From Asbonarchaeum sp964517675 (GTDB lineage Archaea; Nanohalarchaeota; Nanosalinia; Nanosalinales; Nanoanaerosalinaceae), in NCBI GenBank assembly GCA_964517675.1, contig CAZFEL010000005.1:1-64000 (forward strand): 64,000 bases of DNA. The letters are read 5' to 3'. A program made the translations under genes and the position numbers. Under the pieces are notes generated by a model. That model saw nothing but the letters and a program-made list of their open reading frames with translations, made no database searches and was not told the origin of the DNA. Of the stretch, positions 7,741 to 15,852 are shown one piece after another (the first letter of the stretch is position 1; the number at the start of each line of letters is the position of its first letter).

Positions 7741-8274
7741 ATGACCCCGGACAGCATCACTGCAGAGGTCCTCCAGGAGGAATCCCCCCGGTTCATCCAT
7801 CTCGGGGAGGACCTCGCGGAGATTGAGCGGTTCGATCTCCTGATCCTGCGGATGCACCTGTTCGTCGAACACTATCTCGATACCGTCATCGAGAACCGCT
7901 TCGACGATCCTGAGGCTATCCTCGATGATAGGGATCTCGGGACCTTCGATGCGAAGCTGAAGCTCCTTGAGGCCGATGGTATCCTTGCGGAGTACTTCGA
8001 TGCGTCCGATGCACTGGTGCAGAACATCCGGATCATCAACCGCGTCCGGAACCAGATCGCCCACAATCTTGACTGGGAAAGCATCAAGGCCGATAAGATC
8101 GACAACCGGATCGAGGCGATGGATGACCTCGGGACCGAGACACGCATCATCCACCAGCTCGAGGACAGGCTCGGGTTCTCCGGGACCGAGCTCGCGTTCA
8201 TCCATCACGGCTTCGAGGTCATCATCGTGCTTGCGACGGTCGCGGCGCTGCTGGATGAGGACCGGTCCAGGTGA
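7741..8274 (+). CDS. HEPN-like helical protein
   Basis: 177 residues from ATG 7741, preceded by TATA AGGTTTAAGG (7710-7719). All-helical, without membrane segments. Residues about 102-108 read VRNQIAH, the R-x4-H (RNxxxH) motif of HEPN nucleases, following the helical 'LLILRMHLFVEHYLDTVIENRF' stretch typical of DUF4145/HEPN proteins. HEPN domains often act as RNases in toxin or defence systems, but no nucleotidyltransferase antitoxin lies beside it; its divergent neighbour is a PRTase-domain protein. Function is inferred from one motif. Confidence 0.55.
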   Translation: MTPDSITAEVLQEESPRFIHLGEDLAEIERFDLLILRMHLFVEHYLDTVIENRFDDPEAILDDRDLGTFDAKLKLLEADGILAEYFDASDALVQNIRIINRVRNQIAHNLDWESIKADKIDNRIEAMDDLGTETRIIHQLEDRLGFSGTELAFIHHGFEVIIVLATVAALLDEDRSR

Positions 8275-8285
8275 TCGACCACAAC

Positions 8286-8320
8286 ATTTTTATACATTGT
8301 TACCACAATAAGGTAACACA
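8286..8320 (+). promoter_or_regulatory. TATA box with palindromic operator before the 8321 gene
   Basis: The TATA TTTTTATAC lies at 8287-8295. Directly after it an inverted repeat TGTTACC-N7-GGTAACA occupies 8298-8318, ending two bases before the ATG at 8321. A protein bound here would block the transcription start, so repression is the likely mode. The GTTACC/GGTAAC half-sites also occur, with a 4-base spacer, before the HxlR gene at 46657. Confidence 0.65.
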
Positions 8321-8941
8321 ATGACATCGTCCTCCTACAACGTCTCCCTCGATATGGACGACGAGACTGTCTATGATGAAACCCTCCACGGCGTGGCCGA
8401 GATGCTGGGCCGGGACGGCGATACCGAGACCCGGTACAGCGTCAGCATCGAGGGAGCCGATGCCAGCGATCTCCAGTCAGATATCGAACGGATCGAGATC
8501 GTCGGCGGGGAATACGACGGGGTCGATGGCACCGGACGACCGTTCTACGATGACGGTGGTACCCGGCGATACCTCGAGACCCGCGAGGTCGGATTGTTCG
8601 ACCAGGCAGCGATCACAGGCACGACCAAGACCGGCCCCCGCCGGTACCGTCTCTCAACCACCAGCGGAGACCTCGAGGTTGCCGAGGACGCCTCAGGTTC
8701 GTCGGTGATCTGCAGCGGCGATGTCCTCGATGAGGCCGTCCTCGAGGGCGAGGGCGATTATGCCTTCCAGGCACGGATCCTCGATGACACCGGGACCGTC
8801 CTGGACGAGTCGGCCTGGCAGGCACCCGATTATGACACGGTCGAGACAGACGATGTCGCGGATGCTTACGATGCGACCAAAAACGTACTCGATGACCTCA
8901 ACAACATGCGCTTGGGCAGCCTGATCCGGCGGCTCCTGTGA
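8321..8941 (+). CDS. Hypothetical acidic protein, first gene of an operator-controlled pair
   Basis: 206 residues, strongly acidic, likely beta-rich, with no signal peptide. It ends with a short basic-hydrophobic helix (MRLGSLIRRLL). No family recognised. Its ATG follows the operator at 8298-8318 by two bases, so it is leaderless and regulated. The Tat-signal ORF at 8952 begins 10 bases after its stop, which suggests a two-gene unit. Confidence 0.6.
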   Translation: MTSSSYNVSLDMDDETVYDETLHGVAEMLGRDGDTETRYSVSIEGADASDLQSDIERIEIVGGEYDGVDGTGRPFYDDGGTRRYLETREVGLFDQAAITGTTKTGPRRYRLSTTSGDLEVAEDASGSSVICSGDVLDEAVLEGEGDYAFQARILDDTGTVLDESAWQAPDYDTVETDDVADAYDATKNVLDDLNNMRLGSLIRRLL

Positions 8942-8951
8942 GGTGGACAAG

Positions 8952-9731
8952 ATGAAACGACGCGAGTTCCTCGGCTGGCTGGTCGCGATTGGGGGCATCG
9001 GCTCCGCGACACCAAGCATCATGCAGTACCGCGATCTCCAGGATATCGAGGAGACAAACGACGTACCGCTGGATGATGCACTGGACGAGCTCGAGGACCG
9101 GCTCTAGGAGGATGCCCTCAAGTTCACTGTCCTGCCGGATGAGGCCTATGGACACGATGCGATCGAGACGCACCTCCAGGACACCTACACCGCGACGGCG
9201 GACGGGGACCCGGCGACCGTCGAGATCACCGCCGCGACCACCAACACACCGTGGGACGGGCTACTCGATACCGTCCTGCGGGAGCAGTACGAGCAGCACA
9301 AAGACTACATGGACGTCGAGACGATCTACGGCCGGGCACTCGATGAGTTCGAGGACGCGGATGAGTTCGTCCAGGCAGTCCACGATGATGAGGACATGCT
9401 TGAGGATGGGATAACGACGACAGCCTCCCTGCTCGGTGCCTACATCGAGGCCACCGCGGCCGATGAGCTCCAGTTCTACGAGGACAGCGACCGGGCCGAT
9501 CAGCGGGGCGTGTTCGCGGCCCTGCTCGGTGTCTCGGTGGACCCCGACCGCCACGTCAAAGAGTACCGCTCACGGATCGAGGGCCTCGAGGTCGACGGGA
9601 CCGAATACGCGATCGAGCACAGCCTGCGACCGGAGGAGTACACCGACCAGGTCCAGGGTATGTCGTTCCAGGGCAGTCTCGAGAACCACCTGGAGCTGTA
9701 CCGGGAGCGGGCCACGGTTGAGGAGGTCTGA
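8952..9731 (+). pseudogene. Tat-signal exported protein gene with an in-frame amber codon
   Basis: An ATG at 8952 with an AGGTGG ribosome site opens MKRREFLGWLVAIGG, a twin-arginine signal (RREFLG then a hydrophobic stretch). The frame meets TAG at 9105-9107 (codon 52), then runs on uninterrupted and acidic to TGA at 9729-9731, for about 259 codons. Coding character is the same on both sides (DALDELEDRL before, EDALKFTVLPDEAYGHD after). TAG ends other genes in the window (pan, gatA), so it is not free for general recoding. A point nonsense mutation, a sequencing error, or rare read-through are the options. Family unrecognised; partner of the 8321 gene. Confidence 0.65.
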
Positions 9732-9813
9732 CAGAGACCTGGTTCTGGTGTGGCCGGACCACCGGGCCCGACACTTTTATTACGATGTATTACCCAGCCT
9801 GGGCCAGATACTC

Positions 9814-10785
9814 ATGAGAGCGATCGTTCTCGCAGGAGGCCACGCGACGCGGCTGTGGCCGATCACGCGGCACCGGGCCAAACCACTCCTCGACCTCGAT
9901 GGCAGGCCGATCATCGATTACATCGTCGCCGACCTCGAGGACCGGGACGACATTGATGCGATCTATATCTCGACCAACAGGAAATTCGCCGACGACTTCC
10001 GCGAGTACATCGATGAGCACGGCTACGACCGGACCGAGGTCGTCATCGAGGACCAGGCCTCAGAGGAGGAAAAACCCGGTACCATTGGGGCAATCATCCA
10101 GCTCCTCGACCGCATGGGCGCGGACGATGACTACCTCGTCATCGGCGGGGACAACTACTACTCCTTCGACCTCGGGGACTTCCTCGAGACCGCAGGCGAC
10201 AGGCCGGGGATCGCATGCTATGACGTCGGGTCCACGGAGGCAGCGACATCGTTCGGCGTCGTCGAGACCACCGATGGCACCGTCACGGGGTTCGAGGAGA
10301 AACCATCGGATCCCGCCTCGACCCTCGCATCGATCGCGTGTTACTTCTTCCCCCAGGATGAGGTCTCCCTGTTCCACGAGTACGAGGACCACTTCAGGGA
10401 CACCGACGTGCCAGAGGACCGGTACCTGGACGAACCCGGCCGCCTGATCGAGTGGGCCCACCGCCAGACCGACATCCTTGCGTACCCCTTCGAGGGCCAC
10501 TGGTTCGATGTCGGGACCCGGGAGGGCTATCTCACCGCACAGGCCGCCCTTGCGGACGAGAACATCATCGATGGAGATGTCACCGGCACCGATGTCGGGG
10601 ACAACGTCTACGTCATGGCCGGCGCGACCGTCCAGGATGCCGAGCTCGAGGACTGTATCATCTTCCCCGGCGCCACCGTCGAGGACTGCACCATCAGGGA
10701 CTCGATCATCGACGAGGACGCCGACCTGCAGGGCCTGGACGTGGCAGAATCACTGATCGGGAAACACTCCACCGTCAGGCGCTGA
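9814..10785 (+). CDS. Sugar-phosphate nucleotidyltransferase (NDP-sugar pyrophosphorylase)
   Basis: 323 residues from ATG 9814, about 30 bases after TATA ACTTTTATTACG (9771-9782). The N-terminal Rossmann-like domain has the nucleotide-binding signature LAGGHATRLWPITRHRAKPLL, seen in glucose-1-phosphate thymidylyl- and uridylyltransferases, followed by GGDNYY (catalytic Asp region), EEKP and WFDVGTREGYL. From about residue 265 hexapeptide repeats (IDGDVTGTDVGDNVYVMAGATV) form a left-handed beta-helix tail. It makes an activated sugar for glycans or glycoproteins; the exact sugar is not determined. Confidence 0.85.
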   Translation: MRAIVLAGGHATRLWPITRHRAKPLLDLDGRPIIDYIVADLEDRDDIDAIYISTNRKFADDFREYIDEHGYDRTEVVIEDQASEEEKPGTIGAIIQLLDRMGADDDYLVIGGDNYYSFDLGDFLETAGDRPGIACYDVGSTEAATSFGVVETTDGTVTGFEEKPSDPASTLASIACYFFPQDEVSLFHEYEDHFRDTDVPEDRYLDEPGRLIEWAHRQTDILAYPFEGHWFDVGTREGYLTAQAALADENIIDGDVTGTDVGDNVYVMAGATVQDAELEDCIIFPGATVEDCTIRDSIIDEDADLQGLDVAESLIGKHSTVRR

Positions 10786-10885
10786 TGACCGGTCATACCG
10801 GCGATCCGCCCCGACACCGACCGGTCTCGCAGCCACCCAAGGTATTAAAAAGGTCCGAACGGAACCCCGGTTCAGGTGCACTATA

Positions 10886-11104
10886 GTGCCAGAACAACCC
10901 AACCAGCAGCAGATGCTACAGGCTTTCCAGCAGAAGATCGGTAACCTGGAACTCACACTAAACGCACTTCTCGCAGTCCTCACGGAAAACGACGTCGTCG
11001 ATCAGGACGAAGTCAACGAGAAGGCACAGGAGATCATCGAAGAAATCCAGGAGCAGCAGGGCGGACAGGGCGGCATGCCCGGTGGCGCTCCCGGCGCAGA
11101 GTAA
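10886..11104 (+). CDS. Small acidic helical protein of unknown function
   Basis: 72 residues from a GTG start at 10886. TATA GGTATTAAAAAGG lies at 10839-10851. The sequence is Gln-rich at both ends, with a central amphipathic helix (LTLNALLAVLTENDVVDQDEVNEKAQEII, coiled-coil-like) and a Gly-rich tail (GGQGGMPGGAPGAE). A similar plan (short coiled coil plus glycine tail) is seen in small archaeal hypothetical proteins, but no function is known. A terminator-like hairpin follows. Confidence 0.6.
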   Translation: MPEQPNQQQMLQAFQQKIGNLELTLNALLAVLTENDVVDQDEVNEKAQEIIEEIQEQQGGQGGMPGGAPGAE

Positions 11105-11126
11105 ATCTCCTGCCAGATCTTCCAGG

Positions 11127-11160
11127 GGTGGCGTAAGACCCACCACCTATCCTCTCCTTT
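11127..11160 (+). terminator. Hairpin plus T-rich tract
   Basis: GGTGG (11127-11131) pairs with CCACC (11140-11144), followed by a pyrimidine-rich tract ending in TTTT. It lies between the small 10886 gene and the convergent gene ending at 11169. Confidence 0.45.
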
Positions 11161-11168
11161 TCTCATCA

Positions 11169-12056
11169 CTACCTCAGTACATCCAGTCCATCGTAGACGT
11201 TGTTAGCGATCGAGCGCTTCAATGCGGCCACTGACTCACGGAACTCACGCTCTTTCAGGGCCTCCGCGACAGGATGGGCCGTCGAGGTCACCACTGCGAA
11301 GCCCCGCTCGATCCCCTCTAAAGCCGGCCCGTCACCGCCCGTGTACCCATCGCGGAAGCCCTCCCGGACAGCGGTATAGGTCGCCCGGTCCAGCAGCTTC
11401 GCACTCGAGACGAACGTGATCAGGTCCGCTGCCGTGTCCCACTCATCCGCCCTATCGATCGTGTACTCCCAGTCGATTGATGCGTAGCCGTCATCCGTCA
11501 CCAGGATGTTCTCCAGCCGGTTGTCCATCTTGACGATGTCCTGCTCATGCATCGCAGCCGTCAGCTCGCCCATGTCCCTCGCGGCCTCGTAGGCAGCCTC
11601 CGATTCGATATCGTCCACGTACACCGGGAACGGCTCTGCGTCCGTGATCTCCTTGAAGGCCATGTGCTCATCGTCACGGTACAGGACCGCCGGGATCTCC
11701 GCGTCCACTCCTGCCAGCTCCGCCACGGCGGTCTCCTCGTTGTCCATCCGCTCGTCCGTCTCCACGTAGTCCCTGACCTCCAGGTCAAGGTCCTTCAGGG
11801 CAGCCAGCCCCTCATCAGGGACACGTCGGACCGCATCCAGATTCTCCCGGAGCCTCCCGTACTGGGTCACCGCAAGAGACAGCCCCGGCTCGTCGTCGTA
11901 CTCCTTCAGGATCGCAGCATCATCGATATCCCATTCCTCGAGGACGGCATCATCTGTCACCCGGTAGACCTCGTTGGTCATCCCGCCGCCAAGCTCCTCG
12001 CTGCGGGCTTTCAGGTCATCAAGGTCGGTGTCCGCTGGCAGGCTGTACTCGTCCAT
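11169..12056 (-). CDS. Protein kinase-like phosphotransferase
   Basis: 295 residues. An N-terminal Gly-rich loop (EELGGGMTNEVYRV) is followed by a catalytic-loop pattern MHEQDIVKMDNRLENILV (D-x-R-x-x-N) and YASIDWEYT, which replaces the DFG Asp. This is the layout of LPS-kinase/RIO/aminoglycoside-kinase-like folds. The substrate is unknown. A second kinase-like protein of the same catalytic pattern is at 12839-13564, with one hypothetical gene between them, all on the minus strand. Confidence 0.6.
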   Translation of the reverse strand: MDEYSLPADTDLDDLKARSEELGGGMTNEVYRVTDDAVLEEWDIDDAAILKEYDDEPGLSLAVTQYGRLRENLDAVRRVPDEGLAALKDLDLEVRDYVETDERMDNEETAVAELAGVDAEIPAVLYRDDEHMAFKEITDAEPFPVYVDDIESEAAYEAARDMGELTAAMHEQDIVKMDNRLENILVTDDGYASIDWEYTIDRADEWDTAADLITFVSSAKLLDRATYTAVREGFRDGYTGGDGPALEGIERGFAVVTSTAHPVAEALKEREFRESVAALKRSIANNVYDGLDVLR

Positions 12057-12103
12057 AAGTTGTCATTTAGGAGTGACACTAAAGAATGCTTCGGTCCAGA
12101 CCA

Positions 12104-12796
12104 TCAGTCAGCCGCCCACGTCCCGTCCATCGTCTCCGTCCAGACAGACGGATCCGGTGCCTCCTCGATGTAGCCCGGCTCGCGGTCGGGCTGGTCTAAG
12201 ATGCGATCGAGCTCCGCCCCGCGGCGGTTGTCATCGCGCTGCTTCCGGGTCATCCGGACCCCATCAGGATCGTCCACCAGCCGGGCCAGCGTCGGACCGG
12301 GCTCGCGGTCCTGCCAGCCGGCCTCGTACCGGTCCTCGTCCCCGAGCAGGACGTATGGGTCGTTCTCCCATGCCCACAGCAGGTCCGCGAACGGCGTCAT
12401 CCCCTCGTAGTGTTCGATGAGATCGTCCTCATCGAACCCGAACCGCTGCCAGGCGTTGCGGTGGGCGGTCGCGAGCTGCTCGTCGATGTAGCGTGATTCC
12501 TCGACGGCCTCCTCCAGTCGCTCCCAGTTGTCCGCCCGTGTCGAGTCTTCGAGTTCCTCCTGTGCGTACTCATGGGCTATCCGTGCCCCGGAGCCGGCAC
12601 CGCCGTACCCGGAGGCGACCTCGTGGGCGAGCTCGTCCATCCGGGCGGGATCGTGCTCGTACCTGAGGAACCGTCCGGTCTCTTCGAGAAGCTCCCTGAC
12701 TGCCTCATTGTATTCGTGCTGGCAGTCCACCACCGTCTCGATCGTGTCCTCGAGGTTCTCCACGGAATCGTATGTGAAGACATCGACGTCGTCCAT
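12104..12796 (-). CDS. Hypothetical acidic helical protein
   Basis: 230 residues, no signal peptide or membrane segment. Mostly helical, with several Tyr/Trp-containing stretches (YEGMTPFADLLWAWENDPYVLLGDEDRYEAGW). No family recognised. It sits between two kinase-like genes on the same strand, 47 bases before the 11169 gene and 42 bases after the 12839 gene, so it may be transcribed with them. Confidence 0.55.
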   Translation of the reverse strand: MDDVDVFTYDSVENLEDTIETVVDCQHEYNEAVRELLEETGRFLRYEHDPARMDELAHEVASGYGGAGSGARIAHEYAQEELEDSTRADNWERLEEAVEESRYIDEQLATAHRNAWQRFGFDEDDLIEHYEGMTPFADLLWAWENDPYVLLGDEDRYEAGWQDREPGPTLARLVDDPDGVRMTRKQRDDNRRGAELDRILDQPDREPGYIEEAPDPSVWTETMDGTWAAD

Positions 12797-12838
12797 CGTG
12801 GGTCCTGTGTCGGGCCCAAGAATGAAATAGATGATGGC

Positions 12839-13564
12839 TCAGACGGGGAGATGCTGGACGTGCTGGTCCAAGTCCTTCCGCCAGTTCTTCCACGTCCGCA
12901 GGGCCAGCCGCGGTGACCGCTCCACGATCAGGGCATAGCCCAGCATGCCGATGACGGTGAAAAGCATCCGGAAGCTCTTATCGATCCTGAACAGGCCGCT
13001 GTACCCGTGCTCGAGACCCTGGATGAAAAGAGCATAGTTCCGCTCCGGCAGGACCTTCGCCGTCGCCATCAGCGTGACCAGGTCCAGCTCCTTGAGGAAC
13101 CCTGAAGCCTGTTCCCGGAACAGCTCATGGTCCACAGAGACCAGCTCATCGTCGTCCACCATCGTGTTCCCGCACCGGCAGTCGACATAGGCACTGCCAT
13201 GGCCGTGGAGCCTGTCCAGCTCCTGTCCCTTTTTCACCCCTATCTCATAGCACCGCTGTGGATCCGCGGCCTCGAGATACGACAGCAGCGGATCGCCATC
13301 GATCAACTCCATCTCGATGAAGTTTGTGTCATGCCTTATGATCTCGGGATGAGGGATATCCAGGTCCGCGAGGATGTCTTTCGCACGGAGCTCGTTCTCA
13401 AGCCGGCGGCCCTTGGTGAGGAACTCGAAATTGAGGAACAGTATCTGGAGGATGTTGATCAGCACGACCGTCCACGAGCTGTCAGCGATGTACTTCACGA
13501 CGGTCCCATCGTCGGTCTCCCATATGGCGTTGGTCAGTCCCTCACCGATCGCTTTTTTCTGCAT
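12839..13564 (-). CDS. LPS-kinase-like phosphotransferase with membrane-associated segments
   Basis: 241 residues. The ATG at 13564 has a strong ribosome site (AGGGAGG) lying inside the end of the endonuclease III gene, and the two coding regions overlap by 23 bases, so they are translated from one message. Residues 1-35 hold a Gly-rich loop (AIGEGLTNAIWETDDGTVVKYI). The catalytic loop reads VDCRCGNTM (D-x-R-x-x-N), then LVSVDHELF replaces the DFG Asp. Hydrophobic stretches at about 35-50 and 205-222 could sit on the membrane. The family phosphorylates lipids, sugars or proteins; the substrate is unknown. Confidence 0.6.
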   Translation of the reverse strand: MQKKAIGEGLTNAIWETDDGTVVKYIADSSWTVVLINILQILFLNFEFLTKGRRLENELRAKDILADLDIPHPEIIRHDTNFIEMELIDGDPLLSYLEAADPQRCYEIGVKKGQELDRLHGHGSAYVDCRCGNTMVDDDELVSVDHELFREQASGFLKELDLVTLMATAKVLPERNYALFIQGLEHGYSGLFRIDKSFRMLFTVIGMLGYALIVERSPRLALRTWKNWRKDLDQHVQHLPV

Positions 13565-14258
13565 CGCTTTCCTCCCTGCACGGACAGTACCGGCACATAT
13601 CCGCCAGCACACCGTCCTGACACGACGGATTCCGCGCAGTACATACCTCCCGACCATGTTTGATAAGGTTGATGTGGAACTCGTACTTCCGCTCGTCCGG
13701 GACCTCCCTGTCGAGGATCTCATGGGCCTTCTCCCGTGAGACGTCTTCCGGCACCAGGCCGACGCGCTTACAGATCCGGTAGACATGGGTATCGACCGGG
13801 AACACCGGCATATCGAAGACAAAACACAGCGTCACCGCCGCCGTCTTCGGTCCCACCCCCGGGAACCGCTGGAGGTACTCCTTGGCCTCATCCACGTCCA
13901 TATCGCGCACGTGATCGAGGCTGAACTCGCCCCGCTGTTCGTTCAGCATCCGCAGGAACGTCTGGATCCTCTCTGCCTTCGTCGGTCCCAGACCTGACGG
14001 CCTGACGGCCTCGGCGACCTCCTCGTGGTCTGCGTCCAGGATCGCCTGGAACGAGTCGAACTGCTTGTCCAGCCGCTCTTTCGCCACGTCACGGTTGTCA
14101 TCGTTGGTGTTCTGGGACAGGATCGTCGTGATCAGTGAATCGACCGGATCGGACCGACCTGCCTGTTCCGGTATCCCGTACTCCTCCTTCAGGCGGTCCA
14201 TGACCTCCTCCATCCGGCGGTGGTACTCGGCACCGTAGGTGATCTCCTCGCTATCCAT
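13542..14258 (-). CDS. nth: Endonuclease III-like DNA glycosylase/AP lyase
   Basis: 238 residues from ATG 14258, about 25 bases after a minus-strand TATA GATTTAAAGC (about 14281-14290). Helix-hairpin-helix FPGVGPKTAA carries the Schiff-base Lys and VDTHVYRICKRVG the catalytic Asp, so oxidised-pyrimidine removal with AP lyase activity is expected. The C-terminal cysteines are rearranged: C-x6-C-x8-C-x2-C-x1-C instead of the usual C-x6-C-x2-C-x5-C, so the 4Fe-4S cluster may be altered. First gene of a unit with the kinase-like gene that overlaps its end. Confidence 0.85.
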   Translation of the reverse strand: MDSEEITYGAEYHRRMEEVMDRLKEEYGIPEQAGRSDPVDSLITTILSQNTNDDNRDVAKERLDKQFDSFQAILDADHEEVAEAVRPSGLGPTKAERIQTFLRMLNEQRGEFSLDHVRDMDVDEAKEYLQRFPGVGPKTAAVTLCFVFDMPVFPVDTHVYRICKRVGLVPEDVSREKAHEILDREVPDERKYEFHINLIKHGREVCTARNPSCQDGVLADMCRYCPCREESDAEKSDR

Positions 14259-14396
14259 CACCGACCGATGCCCGCCTAACAGCTTTAAATCTGTGTCACA
14301 GGATGCCAGCAAACAGACAGCGGACACCGTATACTGCCGGAAAGAGCCGGCCACCGCATCCAGGACATTACAATCGTTAACCGCACGAGAAGGTAG

Positions 14397-14492
14397 TTTT
14401 ATAAGAAGCATACCCGTACATTATTCTACTCTGTAGTCATACAGAAAAGCGATTCCGGGTCCAGACAGCGATATCCCGCACAGGCTACAGAG
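14397..14492 (+). promoter_or_regulatory. Promoter and structured 5' leader of the OB-fold gene
   Basis: TATA TTTTATAAG lies at 14397-14405, which puts the transcription start near 14428. From there the RNA can fold: CTCTGTAG (14429-14436) pairs perfectly with CTACAGAG (14485-14492), and inside it CGGG (14456-14459) pairs with CCCG (14475-14478). The ATG at 14502 follows 9 bases later. Most genes here are leaderless, so a 70-base folded leader stands out and may be a regulatory RNA element or an RNA-binding autoregulation site for the OB protein. Confidence 0.5.
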
Positions 14493-14501
14493 CATGACAC
14501 C

Positions 14502-14804
14502 ATGACTAAGGTGTGTGCGATGGATATCGGAGAACTGGAGCCAGGAGTTGAAGAGTGCGAACTTGAAGCTGAAGTCAAAGAGATACACCGTCCCCGTGCG
14601 GTCTCGACCAAGTACGGCCAGAAGAAACTGACCACCGCCGTCCTCGCGGACAAGACAGGTGAGATAGAGACGGTCCTCTGGGAGGACCAGATCGATCGCC
14701 TCGATGAAGGACAGGATGTCCGTATCAAAGGCGCCTACGTGCGGGAATGGGTCGATCACCTTCAACTCAACATACCGCGAAAAGGGAAGATAGAACCGCT
14801 ATGA
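14502..14804 (+). CDS. Single OB-fold nucleic-acid-binding protein (RPA/SSB-like)
   Basis: 100 residues; ATG 14520 is an alternative start. One OB domain: strand pattern ECELEAEVKEIHRPRAV, then KKLTTAVLADKTGEIETVLWEDQID, then GQDVRIKGAYVREWVDHLQLNI, as in the repeats of archaeal RPA and in stand-alone SSB-like proteins. Expected to bind single-stranded DNA or RNA. Its leader can form a stable stem, so it may control its own message. The AI-2E permease gene follows with its own TATA. Confidence 0.75.
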   Translation: MTKVCAMDIGELEPGVEECELEAEVKEIHRPRAVSTKYGQKKLTTAVLADKTGEIETVLWEDQIDRLDEGQDVRIKGAYVREWVDHLQLNIPRKGKIEPL

Positions 14805-14847
14805 GGGCTGGGCAAAGATTTTATAGCCGCCGCCCGGTTTGATGACC

Positions 14848-15852
14848 ATGGAACACGGCCAGGTCTCCACGGTTCTCACCGCAATATTCTTCCTCGGCAG
14901 CATCTGGATGCTCTGGCCGTTCTTCGGTGCGCTGCTCTTTGGCATGCTGACCGCCTACATCCTCCTCTATCTTGAACAACGACTCAACGACCACCTCGAG
15001 AATCAGGTCATCAGCAACGCCGTTATCATAGTACTGATAACCGTCATCGTCGCTGGACTGCTCTATGGCGTCTCCTCAAGCGTCTCGACGTTCACCCGCA
15101 ATATCGAACAGTTCATAACAACCATCTCGGGCAGTGCCTCCTACCTCATCACCGTCTTCGATCTTCCAGGCTCACTTGCCAACGTCATCGATGCCATCCT
15201 CTCGGATATAAGCTCCCTCCTCCAGTCCACCCTGATCGGCGAGCTCAAGCGTGTCCCGAGCACCATTATCGATCTGACACTGTACGTCTTCGCAGTCTAT
15301 TACTTCTACCGGGACGGCAAAGCATTGCGGACCAGGGTCTTCGGGCTCGTCGAACAGCTGGAGGAACGGAGACAGCACGTCGTCTTGACCCTTATCCGGA
15401 GCCTCGATGACCTCGCGCGGGGGGTCTTCCTCAACCGCCTCATCATCGCCCTCACCGTCACACTGCTGACAGGGACCGGGTACTTCCTCATGGGCATCGA
15501 GTTCTGGTGGGGCTGGGCCCTGGTGTCCGGTATGTTCTCCTTCGTCCCGTACTTCCAGCCATTCCTCGTGTACCTCCCGCTCGGCGGCCTCTACATGGCA
15601 CTGGGGGACTTCTGGCTCGGGGTCATCATCATCGTCTACGGCATCCTGATCCTGGACACCCTCCCGACCATCTTCATCAGACCCCATCTCGATACCCACA
15701 GGACGAAGGAACCGAACATCCTCCTGTTCCTCGGGTTCATAGCAGGCCCCATGGTCCTCGGGGCCAAAGGCATCATCCTCGGCCCGGTCATCCTCGTCCT
15801 CGCGAAGGACTTCTTCACAGAAATATTCAGCTACGATCAGGTACCTTCCTGA
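14848..15852 (+). CDS. AI-2E family (PerM/UPF0118) membrane permease
   Basis: 334 residues from ATG 14848, chosen because TATA GATTTTATAGC (14817-14827) sits about 25 bases upstream. Typical family plan: two N-terminal helices (MLWPFFGALLFGMLTAYILLYL), a third helix, a soluble helical segment with VSTFTRNIEQF, then a cluster of C-terminal helices ending with the family phrase GAKGIILGPVILVLAKDF. Members export small molecules or act as Na+/H+ antiporters in halophiles; the substrate is unassigned. Its 3' end overlaps the convergent nob1 gene by 26 bases. Confidence 0.85.
   Translation: MEHGQVSTVLTAIFFLGSIWMLWPFFGALLFGMLTAYILLYLEQRLNDHLENQVISNAVIIVLITVIVAGLLYGVSSSVSTFTRNIEQFITTISGSASYLITVFDLPGSLANVIDAILSDISSLLQSTLIGELKRVPSTIIDLTLYVFAVYYFYRDGKALRTRVFGLVEQLEERRQHVVLTLIRSLDDLARGVFLNRLIIALTVTLLTGTGYFLMGIEFWWGWALVSGMFSFVPYFQPFLVYLPLGGLYMALGDFWLGVIIIVYGILILDTLPTIFIRPHLDTHRTKEPNILLFLGFIAGPMVLGAKGIILGPVILVLAKDFFTEIFSYDQVPS

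Noticed and set aside
6964..8208. 414-residue minus-strand reading of the PRTase gene
   Set aside because: The N-terminal 183 residues run antisense through the HEPN-like gene and across the promoters; ATG 7659 with its own TATA is the better start.
9105..9107. Pyrrolysine coding at the amber codon
   Set aside because: TAG ends pan, gatA and other genes here, and no Pyl genes are in the window; kept only as a remote option.
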